A stretch of DNA of 64,000 nucleotides from positions 1,341,157 through 1,405,156 of the forward strand of contig VZTI01005041.1 of assembly GCA_013397865.1 (NCBI GenBank), in the 5' to 3' direction. Below the pieces are notes generated by a model. That model did not search any database. It was given only the letters and a program-made list of their open reading frames with translations, and had not been told where the DNA came from. Of this stretch, positions 51,220 to 62,135 are shown in pieces (position 1 is the stretch's first letter; the number at the start of each line of letters is the position of its first letter). Made by a program: the position numbers and the translations under genes. This stretch comes from Struthidea cinerea (lineage: Eukaryota > Chordata > Aves > Passeriformes > Corcoracidae).

Positions 51220-54200
51220 ATGTATATGCACATATTCATCTAACCTATCACATGAATTTAAGCTGTTACTGCTCTCTTCTGTACATTCTATAGCCACGGT
51301 CTGTGTCTTTTTTTGAATGTTAAGATATAAGAGGTTGCACCAGTCACGGTTTAATGCACAATCAGAATCACTCCAGTGAATGGTAGAAGATGAGGCCATC
51401 CACATTTTGAAACACGGGGCAAGCTACCTTTGAAATGCTGGTCGGCTCACATGGAGTAAAGGTACAAGTTACATCTGTGTCCCCTAAGATGATTTTAAGT
51501 CAGTCCTGACACTTAATGAAACAAATCTAAAGCAATGAGACAAATAAGCAAATTACCTTGGACAGGCAAATGCCTCTTTATGTTCTCAATGCATGTCTAC
51601 AAAGAAAATATTTTTTATAGGCAGTTTTCCCTAGGAAGTCAAAACCTGGATACTACAGTTCAATTTTCCAAAGCCACTGTAAGGTCAGGTTGAAAGTGCT
51701 TAAACAATTGTGCAAATAGATTAATTTTTTTTACAGTTAATTAAATCACATTTTTACAAGTCTGTATAGGGTGCAACGTATTTATTCCCTTTTTCTATTG
51801 GGAAGTTTACTGGTACTCTGCCATTAAATCTGGATGACCAAACAAATTTAAAAATGAAAAATTAATTTTATCCCATTCTTTCTTCATCAGAGATCATTTG
51901 TAAAAACAAACCCTTAAATGTACAGATGCATGTCTCAGAAACAAAATAAATAATTTAAGATCTTCATTCAGCCACACGGAATCAATAACGTAACCTGCAC
52001 ATTAAAGCAAGGGAGTTAATGTTTGCTGAGAAGTGCTACTAAATAGGTTTTAAACATACCTTCTTACTTTTTACCAAAAGATATCTTGCCATGAGGTGCC
52101 CAGTACTATAAAATACCTAACCAAATATGATTAACAGTGGCTTGAATGTTCATGCAAGCTGTTGCCTTACGTATCATAAACTTGACATCAGATTAGTCAC
52201 CTTTCCCCTGTGACACAGCAGATTTTATATTAATTACTGTACAATCAAGTAAACTTACACCATATTTGCACTGACACTGATTTTTTTCCTTCCCACAAGG
52301 GCTAGGAAAGGCAGTATACAATACAGGAGGTACATATACAAGATGAGATAAAAAAGTGATTGAGAGGAATGGTACTAGAAATACTTAAAATGAGTTTTTC
52401 ATTGTGCTCAGGACAGCAAGTATGTGAAATGCTCAAAAGGGAGTATAAATAAGAATAAATCAGTTTGTTCCTACCTACTGCACTGAAAATGAAAGAGGAT
52501 AAAAGATTTACAAAATACCCTCCAGCTCTATAAAATTGTGCTTTTACCTGAATGTTAAAAAAATGGGATAAAAAGTCCAAACAAAATTAACACATAGCAA
52601 GATTAATTAACTGACATTTTATGAGTAAGTTTTTGAGTTATTCATGGAGCTGATGGGTTCATTCATTGAAGAAGCTGAAATTTCTGATTTCCAGTGCACC
52701 ATAAGGATATGAGAACATAGTTATATAAATAAGACTTTGTGCATACATGTACACGTCCATGTGCAGTCATGTGGTTTCTAATACTCATTTTATCTGCCTG
52801 AAGATTTTTTAAACATTTTTTTCAAATCATTTATATGTCAAATCTTCAAATGAATTATAAATATGTGCAGAAAATATTCCTGAGGAACACACAGCTATTT
52901 CATTGGAATTTTCAATCAAATTTGTTACAAGGATGATACGTAATGTTTGAGGTTAAGAAATAGTAAGACAGAAGTCACATATCTATTAAAAAGAAATATC
53001 AGAAATCAGAAGGACTAATAACCTATGGGTAAAACACTTATCTGGAACACGATCTACATTGGAGACAATTTGAACCTTGGTCTCTCATATCCTGATTAAG
53101 TCTCTTAACCATTAATAAGTAATGATATTGCCTGCTCTGGACTGGAACTTTGTCGCTACAAAAATCAAACAAAGAGGAAACAAGAGCTTTCTTGCATTCA
53201 TCCCAAAACAGAACACCATATTATTGAAAGTTAAAACACTGACGGATCTGCAGAAATAGTTTTCTACCTAGTTAATAGATAAAAAGTTTTAAAAGTGAGA
53301 TAATTTACAGTTTTAAATAAATTATTGACAATAAATTATTGCCATTGACGTAAATTAAATCTGCAGATGTGAAAGAATTTATTAAATATACATCAACTGC
53401 TGCTATTCGTATTTATTCAAAACCTAATAACAAACTGCTGCCTTTGTCAAATGAAGGAAGTTTTCTGTTTGCTGAACAACAAAATTATTTTTGAGATAAG
53501 TACAACAATTACAGAACTTCATAAATTCAAAATGCCAATATGCTAGAAATTGGACATGTCTCAAAGATTATCTAAGAAATGGGAAAGATCCTTGCCTTAG
53601 TTCTAGTTGAAATTGTATTGTTATGGGAAAACACTATCTTCATCACATAGATCAGCAGAACCAGCTGAACTGATAACCAAATACTGTTTTGACCATCAAA
53701 TAAAGACACATGGGTGGCCAAAGAATCTTAGAAACCTAACTGTTCCTATCACTATCATGCTTGTTGAGAAATGGATAATGGCTGTTACACTATAGTTTCA
53801 CAAATAAATTTTGTTTTTCTTCAGTATACCAAGACAGTTTGGTCTACATCTAGATTAAAGCATGGAACACAGCTGCTTTATTTCTGTACCACTAAAACTT
53901 TAAGTATCAAATCATAAATTTAATGGAGAAATTGTACTTTTAAAGAAATTATGAGTGTTGCCACAATATTGGATATTAAGATCAGAAATGTGTGTGTGCC
54001 CCAACACAGAAAGTTAAATATTTGAAAGATTTCACACATTTTTTCACATCAATCAAAACCCAGGGCAATATATTGTGTTTACTGGTCTCTATAAGTAAAT
54101 TTAATATAATGTCATAATTCGGATTTAAGTTTTTGGAGATCTGAGAGTTTCCAATTGTAAAAAAAAAAGGAAACTTGTAAAGGATCATAGTGATAATCTG

Positions 54201-55849
54201 TAATGATGCAAACAGGGAGGAATTAATGGTTGCATATTTCTGCCTTATTATACATGCCGACACATAACAAAGAAATCATTTTCTCTTGGCTTGTGTATAT
54301 TCAGGCAGACTCCATACGCAAGCTACCTGCTGTCCATACACTGTGAATCCAGAGCTAGGCAGCCAGCAGTGAGGGTATGCTCAGCTGGGGACATGAAGCA
54401 CGTGCGTTCTAGCCAGGAAATTCAAACTGCTCTTTACACTCTGCTTATGTCTGAAGCTAAAGCGCTGTTCAAATTCCCTGGAGAAATAACTGTCTCTACC
54501 CAGATGATAAGTTGTCTGGTTCCTCATCTTAAAAGTAATTCCCATGGTAGTACTGGCAAGAAGAGTTTAACATGGATCAACATTGTGTCATGACAGCAGT
54601 CAAAACTAATTGCAACACTACAGGAGACTACAGCAAGAGAAAACGTCTGAAATAGGTGGCTACATTCTCACAGGGGGCAACAAAATGTCTTTTCATATAT
54701 GGATTCCTAGGTGTAACTAAAATACGAAGACACACAAAACCAGATGTACAACCAAAACCAGTTAAATAACTTGGCTCTATGTGGCTGTCAGAGGGCACAA
54801 AAAGAGATCTAAGAATTAAAGGGGTTCACATGAGCATTTTTTTCTAACATTATCATTTTTTCAGCTTTAGTAAACTCCAGACTTCGAGGCAATGTAATAA
54901 GCAATGGAACAACATAATATTCAGAAATTGTCAATATCAATGCCAATTGTGCACATATTAGAAAATGTATAAATGAACTGTTATTAAAGGCCTCCCCCAA
55001 CAAGAGTTGGACTTTTGTTTCTATGCTGATTGCTCCATGTTATTTCACAATGTCATATCACAACAGTAAGAGGAATACTTTCGATTTCCTTTTTTAAAGC
55101 TAAATTGAAATATGTAAAGAAATCTTTCAGTCACATATTGCTACACTGGTATTTGGTTAGTAACAAAAATAAGTAAATCTCTTTTACAAAGTAATTAATC
55201 AGATTGACAGAGTGTCAATATACTTTATTCATTAACAGCTATATGAAGAATAAATTATATAAAATTATAGTTATGTTGAAGTTAGAATAACTAAAAGATG
55301 ACACAAAATAGAAATGGTATCGGAGAATAATGCTCGAGTGAGTAGATCTTTAAAAAAATCAGCTAATTACCTATGCTGTGGTCCATGTAAACACAGGATG
55401 ATGAGAACGCAGGCACAATAAAAAAAGATTTCTTTCCTCGCAAGCCTTTAAAATTCCCATATATTACATATGTGAAATAACCAGGATGTTATAAACACAA
55501 AGCCATTCATATTTCACCCTGCGGCACTGGTACCAAGCCATGACTTCAGTTTCCCATCCTTCCTGAAATCCCTAGGATAGTAATTGTACAGGCAGAAAAA
55601 AAGTAACTAACAGCTTTGAGCTTCATTAAGCACGTATAACACAGACTAAGTGAGAGGTGACTACATCCTGATGGAAAGTGAAAGACAGATGTTTCCATGG
55701 GTTAGCCTGTGAACCATGCCAAGGTTAGTACAAGGAAAGGAAATTATAAATGTCCCATGAAACTCAAGTACCCTAAGACTGTTATTTTTTATACTGTCAA
55801 AAGTTACAGAGTTTTGTTCCCAGCTTGATTTTTCCAAGATATTTTGCAT
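46991..55849. other. Long unique intron stretch
   Basis: Apart from the CA microsatellite at 51182-51217, only short A/T runs occur. Small tandem echoes (aataaattattg near 53318-53342) are seen. No exon, RNA gene or retroelement was recognised. A less AT-rich patch at 54290-54560 has no identified content. Confidence 0.6.
51182..51217. repeat. (AC)n dinucleotide microsatellite
   Basis: About 18 uninterrupted AC units lie within tatac...gtatgtatat flanks. Confidence 0.97.
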
Positions 55850-56209
55850 GTCTCCTTTGAAAATCAGACCTTCAAGATCACCCAGTCCAACCATCAACCC
55901 AGTGCCACTACAACCACCCCTAAACCATATCCCCAAGTACCACACTCAGATGCCCTTCGAACACTTCCAGATGACTTCAGACCTTGCCTGGGCAACTTAT
56001 TTCAATGCCTAACTACTTTCTCAGTAAAAATACAAAAAAAAATCTAATATCTCATCGGAACTTCACCTGGCACAGCTTAAGGCCATTTCTTCTCATCCTT
56101 CCATTTGAAACAGGGCAGAAGAAAACAACCCCCATCTCACTACAACCTCCTTTCAGGCAGTTGTGGGAGCAATGAGGTTCCTCCTGAGCCTCCTCTTCTC
56201 CAGGCTAAA
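55850..56209 (-). mobile_element. CR1 3' end, part of a copy split by an LTR
   Basis: The + strand shows the reverse complement of the CR1 tail: gatcacccagtccaaccatc, then ttgcctgggcaacttatttc, tcatcggaacttcacctgg and ttcctcctgagcctcctctt ctccaggctaaa. The same element resumes at 56599. The 3' terminus lacks the usual 8-mer tail. Indels, including an A-rich one at about 56033-56042, break the frame. Confidence 0.92.
56205..56209. repeat. Target-site duplication, left copy (CTAAA)
   Basis: CTAAA precedes the TG of the LTR and recurs after its CA at 56599-56603. Removing the insert restores the CR1 order caggctaaacacccccagct. Confidence 0.88.
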
Positions 56210-56598
56210 TGCAGTAATGATGCATGGGCAAGGACCTTGCTTATCAGGTGGAAGAATGCAAAGCTGTTTATTGCGCAGTCAGAATTCCTTAAATACCAGC
56301 ACCCAACAGGATATAACATCATATAAACAGGAAAGATGTTCACCACAGTGTCTCCCAATCACCTGGGGTATTACACAGATTTTACCTATTATGGTAATAG
56401 GCAAACAATACCCTATAAGGTCACAAACTACAATTAACACTTCTCATAGGCCCAGTCTGTCCATAAACACACAATCTTCTCTCAGTCCATCCCCGGTGAC
56501 CTGGATGCACTCCCAGGGTCACCTCCAGGCCCAGGAAAGAGGCTTTCTCCCTGATCCTCAGGGCCTATCTCTCTTCCAGCACACAGTGCGCCCCAACA
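56210..56598 (-). mobile_element. Compact solo LTR inserted in CR1
   Basis: This 389-bp block starts TGCAGTAATG and ends GCCCCAACA on the + strand, flanked by CTAAA on both sides. Read on the minus strand it runs TGTTGGGGCG...TTACTGCA. It has TATTTAAGG at 56287-56295 and AATAAA at 56267-56272, about 15 bases after it, then about 55 bases to the end. Such close spacing of TATTTAA and AATAAA is known from avian leukosis-type LTRs, but no further similarity is claimed. No internal retroviral sequence remains, which fits LTR-LTR recombination. It lies in the sense direction of SGCZ. Confidence 0.9.
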
Positions 56599-56855
56599 CT
56601 AAACACCCCCAGCTCCCTCAGCCACTCCTCATAAGACATGTTTTCTAGACCATTTGCCAGTTGTGTTGCCTGTCTCTGGACATGCTCCAACACCTCAGTG
56701 TCCTTTTAGAAGTGAGGGGCCCAAAACCAAACAGAGTACTTGAGGTGTGACCTCACCAGTGCCCAGTACAGAGGGATAATCATGTCCCAAGTCCTGATGG
56801 CCACACTGTTCTTGATACAGGCCAAGATGCCATTGGCCTTCTTGGCCATATCTTT
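56599..56855 (-). mobile_element. CR1, 5'-ward part of the split copy
   Basis: The sequence continues the CR1 at 55850 after the LTR: agctccctcagccactcctc, tgtctctggacatgctccaa and gaggggcccaaaaccaaaca. It then has gtgcccagtacagagggata and ttctt gatacaggccaag, ending with ggccttcttggcc. All are in the reverse complement order of avian CR1. The copy is truncated near 56855. Confidence 0.92.
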
Positions 56856-59722
56856 CTAAAAAGATAATTGAACAGTGAGGTAACAGAGCTTGACTAGGTA
56901 TTAAAGGACAGTAAGACTAAGCTACCAGTGTGAAAATACCTCTCAAAAATTATTACTACATCTATGATTCCTCCATCTAATATTCCTGCCACACAGATAT
57001 TAATTACTTTTATTTTTGTTCAGCTGATACATATTATGTATCAGGGCAATTATTTGTAACTTGTATTTACCTTTCAAGTCTCTTACCTTGTATACTGGAA
57101 GAGATTGTATCCCTGAATATTTCTCTCTGTTTCCTAGTCATATTACATAATCTGATAAAAGGATATTTGCACAGCTTGCCTGTACTACGTTTTTACACAA
57201 CTGCAAATAAGCCATTTTTTTAAAAATTACTTCTTTGATAAGCTATTCAACATTTGTCCAAAAGAAAAATTCACGTTAGTTGCCGATCTACTGAGATGAA
57301 TGCCTTACAGGAGACCCTAATTCTCCTATCCAAGAGACCATGGGAAAACTAGCTCAGATTCAGAATGTGACTTTTATGTGCAAGGTCAGTATATTCAGAA
57401 AATTTTCCAACTAGAAACTTGATCGCAGAAAGGCTTTTATTATGCCAAATTGTCGGTGGCTGTAGCTTTACAGTTAAAAATAGAAAGTCAACAGCTAATA
57501 CAAATTAACAGTGTTGCAATTGTCAGACAGCAATGACAAACCATGACCTGGCTCTTCATGACCCCTTGAAGTGTTGCAATTACTATTGTCTTTATAGAAA
57601 GCTCAACACTGGCTTATGCTAAAACAGGAAATAATTTAAAATAATGTCAAAATGTCAAAGCAGTCCAATTTCAGCAATTATTTTTATCATGGTTATATCC
57701 TCTTTTGAGCAAACACTCTTTAGGTTTCTAGCTGCACTTCTGATTTCCTGTCACTGTCCAGATATACAAATAAAATTTCTTAGTTTATATCTATCTGTAC
57801 ATATATACATGCACATGGAAGAAATACATATATATTTAAAAGCCATTGCCTTTTTAAATACATGATCTTTATGTTCTTAAACTAAATTATTTTACTCTCA
57901 GACATCTGCCCCTAAGAATGCAACTCTTTCAGACTTAATACAAATTTCCCACTCATGCTCAAATGTGCATGTGAGGACATAAGCATGAAGATGTTACTCA
58001 ACTTTTAACACGACAATCTTCTAGCAATCAATTTTTGAATGTGTACAGAGATTCCAATGTGAATACTAACTACTCAAAGTAGAAGACTACTATTCCATGA
58101 ATCTGCAGAAGTAAATTCATACTTCAGCATATAATTTAAAAATTGTATTTGAATATGATCAAGGAAAAGCTGTTTATAAGAGTTGCAACAATTTGTCTGT
58201 TTTCTGTACTAGATCCCTGCACTGATTTAGTAATTCACCACAAACTTTTAACTTTCCAACAAAGTTTGACATGAAGGAAAGAAAAATATTCCTAAATTTC
58301 TCTTTTGGTTTTGTTTTAAAAAAATGCATGATCAAATTTGAAAAGATTTAAACTGGATAGTGTTATAATAGCTTGTAATGTGGAAGGTCAAACAATCCCT
58401 AGATATGGAAACAGTACTTTCAAATATTCTATTGGAATGCAGTCTTCTGCATAGAGAAAAATTTTGTGCTTTTTAAGACATCTGTATTTTAAAGTTGTTT
58501 AAAACAGTCATGCCTAAATATGTTTCCAGTACAAATGAACAATTATTCTAATAAGAAAAACATATATGGGTGTCCTATTTTGAAAGCGCATTGTGCTAAA
58601 AAAACCAAAAAAAACCCCCAAAAAAATAATGCCCCCTCTGAAAAAAGGCAACCCCCCCCAATGATTCTCGCAAATGTTTCTGTACATGAATATTAAAGTA
58701 ATACTGTTGTCAAAATATGAATTCAACATATTCATTCACTAGTGGGAAACTCAGAAGAATCTATTTATTAGCATAATATGTCTCACCAGACAACAGTCTC
58801 AGATAACCCAATGCATTACAGATCATCAATAGATGTAGAACAATTTTAGACATATGTTTTATGCTGGTTTTGCTGGCTATTCTTTTATTTCTGATAAAAT
58901 AACGGAGAACAGAAATGTGCTTTGACCCTAGGAATTAGAAATTTATAACTAACTACATCAAAATATGGATTGTGAAGTTTAAAATCCAAAGAGAAAGACT
59001 GTACTGATCCTAGCAGAAACACTGCTATTTTAAACTGTGTAGAGTTCTCTTTTCTTTTAATATACAAAAAGTCACTAATTTGCTGCCAACTAGTACACAC
59101 TCCTACCACAGTTTCCATTGAACACAGACGTTCTTTCAAATGTACATCTGAAATACTTTGCTGATATTAAAGATCCCAGCCAGAGACTGACTCATTAAAG
59201 CATGTGTCTTTTAGCCTCACCTACCCCCCTATCAATACCAAAACAGCTACTCTAACTTCTAGGTGAAACAGTCCAAATCGTCAGTTAACTCTGGAATACA
59301 AACAAAAAAAACCTATAAAAGGAACCATAAATTGACCTGACCAACCCAGTTCCCTCCTAAGAGAGATACTATACAGAACAGATATGGTAAACTCCTCTTG
59401 CTTATTGTTCAGTGGTGACAAGTAAACAAAAGATGTTTGGGGCAGTCATTATGACACTTTTGATTGGGCAAACAAACAAACAAAAAAATCTAAGATCTAG
59501 ATATAATTTCAGAAGCTATGATTAACCAAAAATATCAGGATAGGGCACCAGTCCACTCATTGCAAAAAATATATAAAAAGTATAAATATCTGAACTAACA
59601 TCCAAAGAGGTACACGTGATTTTTCATCCAAAATTTAAGATTTCTATATAATATGGTAAAGGAAAAAGAAAAAAACTAGAAATTAGTACTTGAAGAAATG
59701 AGGTACATAAAGTTGCTGTAAT
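56856..59722. other. Unique intron next to the SGCZ donor
   Basis: AT-rich, with an A/C-rich low-complexity patch at 58598-58660 and (CAAA)n at 59468-59487. No repeat family or exon was recognised. Confidence 0.6.
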
Positions 59723-59728
59723 ACTTAC
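59723..59728 (-). other. Splice donor of the SGCZ exon
   Basis: The minus strand reads ACAGTG then gtaagtatt, a strong match to the U1-type donor consensus. The reading frame breaks off from sarcoglycan similarity exactly here, after FTV. Confidence 0.92.
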
Positions 59729-59923
59729 CACTGTGAAATTCATAACCTTCAAAATCCATATTGTCATTGCTAAATTAACAATCATGGTAACCAACAGCAG
59801 AAGGACAAAGAAGTATAAGCACCTCTTTCGCCATCCATAAATCCCTACTGGGTAAAACTGAGGATGTTCAGTCCTTGGAAGGCTGTTCTGTTGTGTTGCT
59901 AATATATACTGCTCTCGTGTCAT
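59729..59923 (-). CDS. SGCZ: Zeta-sarcoglycan internal coding exon (cytoplasmic segment plus transmembrane helix)
   Basis: This 195-bp exon (65 codons, phase 0 at both ends) encodes part of a sarcoglycan, a type II membrane glycoprotein of the dystrophin-associated complex in muscle and other tissues. Residues 1-30 are a short cytoplasmic stretch starting MTREQYILAT. The basic cluster WRKR (31-34) precedes a hydrophobic helix at about 35-58 and the exon ends KVMNFTV. The GIYGWRKRCLYFFVLLLL and LAMTIWILKVMNF blocks are typical of gamma/delta/zeta sarcoglycans. MTREQYILATQQN and YPVGIYGW fit zeta better than delta or gamma, judged from memory. The extracellular beta-rich part and the cysteine cluster lie on other exons outside the window. 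The exon is preceded by a pyrimidine-rich tract and CAG and followed by GTAAGT. Mammalian zeta has a short upstream coding exon, so the ATG here is probably an internal Met in the main transcript. Confidence in a sarcoglycan is very high; in zeta, high. Confidence 0.95.
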
Positions 59924-59962
59924 CTGCAAAAGAAAGATGTAAGTATAAGTAAGTAAATGAGA
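59924..59962 (-). other. Splice acceptor of the SGCZ exon
   Basis: On the minus strand the sequence reads acatctttcttttgcag directly before the exon. This gives a pyrimidine tract and a CAG acceptor (59924-59926). Repeated cttac motifs some 20-35 bases upstream could serve as branch points. Confidence 0.9.
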
Positions 59963-60848
59963 GGCCTGTTTTTCACATATAATACGCAAAGATTATCTCA
60001 GAATGTCTAGAAAATCAGATTCTATGGGTACAGAAGAGATGCGTTCATCTAGCATTAACCACATCAGTGCTATTTTTACTAGGCATCTATTAGGAATTTG
60101 GTGGTTTTCATGAATTTAAAGTAAACATTTGGTTTCTATTTTAAATTGGATTTGCATTTCAAATTTATCAGTAAGAAATTATTAAAAAGATAAAAGTAAT
60201 GCACCCAGAATATCTTACATTCTATTTCTGAATATTGTTTTGTTGTCCTTTATGAGATCATTCAGGAAAATTTGCTTCTGGAGAAAGAGACTCATGTGCC
60301 TTTACTTTTGTACTGGTTTTGGCTGAGGTAAAGGTAATTTTCTTCATATAGCTTGTAGCCACAGAAAAAAAATCTCACCTTTCTAAAATATATCTTTCAT
60401 AAATGAAGTTTTCACTCTTTTATTATACTTAGCAAATTAAATTAATAATTGATGCTATTATATATACATCTTTATTTTACAAAAACAAAAATTCATTTAC
60501 CCTTTAGGAGATGGATACAATTATAATCTGTTGACTTCCTGAACTAGTTTAAGTTCTCACACACAAGCAAGCAGTAACTGTTTGCAAACTGCTTAAAGGA
60601 CTTACTATTAATATTTGTTTAGAACAAAAGTGTCTGTGCCATTTAATAAGAAACCGTTTAATTTTTTTTCCTCAACTTTCTTTTACAGATATTTATATTC
60701 ATATTCAGCTGTCACATTGCCTTTAGACTGGAAGGTATTAAATTTTCTCTGCGACTTAAAAATTAATTAAAGCTGTCTCATTCTGTTTATGTAAGAATTC
60801 TTTCTGCAATATGTCCATTAGAAATGTTCCTTCTCAGGAGGAAGAAGA

Positions 60849-60897
60849 AAACACAAAACAAAAAAAAATCCAAAACAAACAAACAAACTCAACAAAC
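60849..60897. repeat. A-rich low-complexity DNA with (CAAA)n
   Basis: acacaaaac, an A run and caaa units on the + strand. Confidence 0.9.
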
Positions 60898-61768
60898 TTA
60901 TAAACCAGATAAAACAATCATTTTTGCACTTAAAAGCTGCCTTTCTTTTCACTAAAAGAAAGTAAAAAATGCGCAAAAATGAGTCAGTTGATTCAATGAG
61001 AAATAAAAAACATTACATTCATTTGAAGGATCAAAGAAATATTGATTTCATAAGATTTTTAAAATGTGAAGCTCAAAAATATTCATGTAATTATCTGTGT
61101 TGCTAGATATTTATTCAAATCAACACTCTTTAGGTTTTACCATTCTTCTAGTGAATGTGATATTAATGGAATAATTTAACTGCCAGTGAATAATTAGAGC
61201 TGTAAGTCATAGAACACACACCCATACTATGACAATACATATATCACTGAAATAAGTCAAAACAGAAATAAAGAAATTAATAAGCAGGTTTTAAATAAAT
61301 AAGCAAACAGTCATGTTGTCATTTTTATTTTTTCAATCATGATTGCTTCTATTTGCCCTCAATTTCAATTAAATGCAATGTTTAGCTGTTTATTTATGTA
61401 GTAAATTTTACGAACAAAATTTTCCTCAATGACTTTTCTCAATCCTCCCAAAACAAAGTATGACCAGGTTTTAAGACCTTACATCATCTTCTTATCATAT
61501 CCTGACAGTTTTCATCCTAGCTGTGTGTAAATGTCTTATGAATCCAGAAACTGAGGACATGAACAGATTAATCAACTTTCTCCTTATAATGAGTTTCTAC
61601 ACATTTATTTAGCCAGCCATTGTAACAAAAACACAATGTATCATTAAATTTGGAGATTTAAAGTAACTGGGTTTTTTACACCATTTCCATTTTCTTGTGA
61701 CTTAATATATTACCTATGAAAAAATTATTTTCATTAAAATTAGTTGCAAAGTCAACTTTCAGAAGTAG

Positions 61769-62135
61769 CACTGGTCCTAAAACTATGAATACAGTTCCAT
61801 GGAACAGACCCTTTGCAACACAATCATTAAATACAATGACATTTTATTCCGTCACCACAGCCAGGCATCACCCAGTTCCCTCACTGTATACTGTTCAGCT
61901 CTGGGAGGTTTGGTAAAGAAAGCTGTCCCCCTGTAGCTCATGGAGGGCCATGGGGGAGGAGATATCCACACCACAGCCCATGGAAGATCCCAAGCTGGAA
62001 TAGTAGGAGGTGCCAGAGTTTGTGACCCCATGCAGAGCCCATGCTGAGGCAGGAGCCTGTCTAGACCTGTGAACCCATGGAAGGGGCCCAGTACCTCCTG
62101 TTGAAACTGTCACCTGGAACATAACACTGGTCCTA
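61769..62135. mobile_element. GC-rich interspersed repeat, LTR-like, bounded by an 11-bp direct repeat
   Basis: CACTGGTCCTA occurs at 61769-61779 and again at 62125-62135. Between them a GC-rich block carries degenerate repeated units built on cccatgg (agcccatggaagatcccaag, gaacccatggaaggggccca, ctcatggagggccatggggg). Such cccatgg...ccc units recall a repeat common in bird genomes, probably LTR-derived; this is from memory. A minus-strand AATAAA lies at about 61844-61849. No TG/CA pair consistent with the direct repeat was found, and 11 bp is long for an LTR duplication, so class and strand stay open. Confidence 0.5.

Larger units (their letters stand above)
1..59728 (-). other. Inferred SGCZ intron downstream of the exon (partial)
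   Basis: No next sarcoglycan exon (expected to begin with a Gly-Met-Gly type motif) was recognised on the minus strand left of 59729. The whole stretch is therefore inferred to be one intron that continues beyond the left edge. This fits the known very large size of SGCZ introns. The repeats inside it are listed separately. Confidence 0.8.

Noticed and set aside
1..59728. Next downstream SGCZ exon
   Set aside because: No minus-strand frame with the expected Gly-Met-Gly start of the extracellular part was seen; SGCZ introns are often longer than this window.
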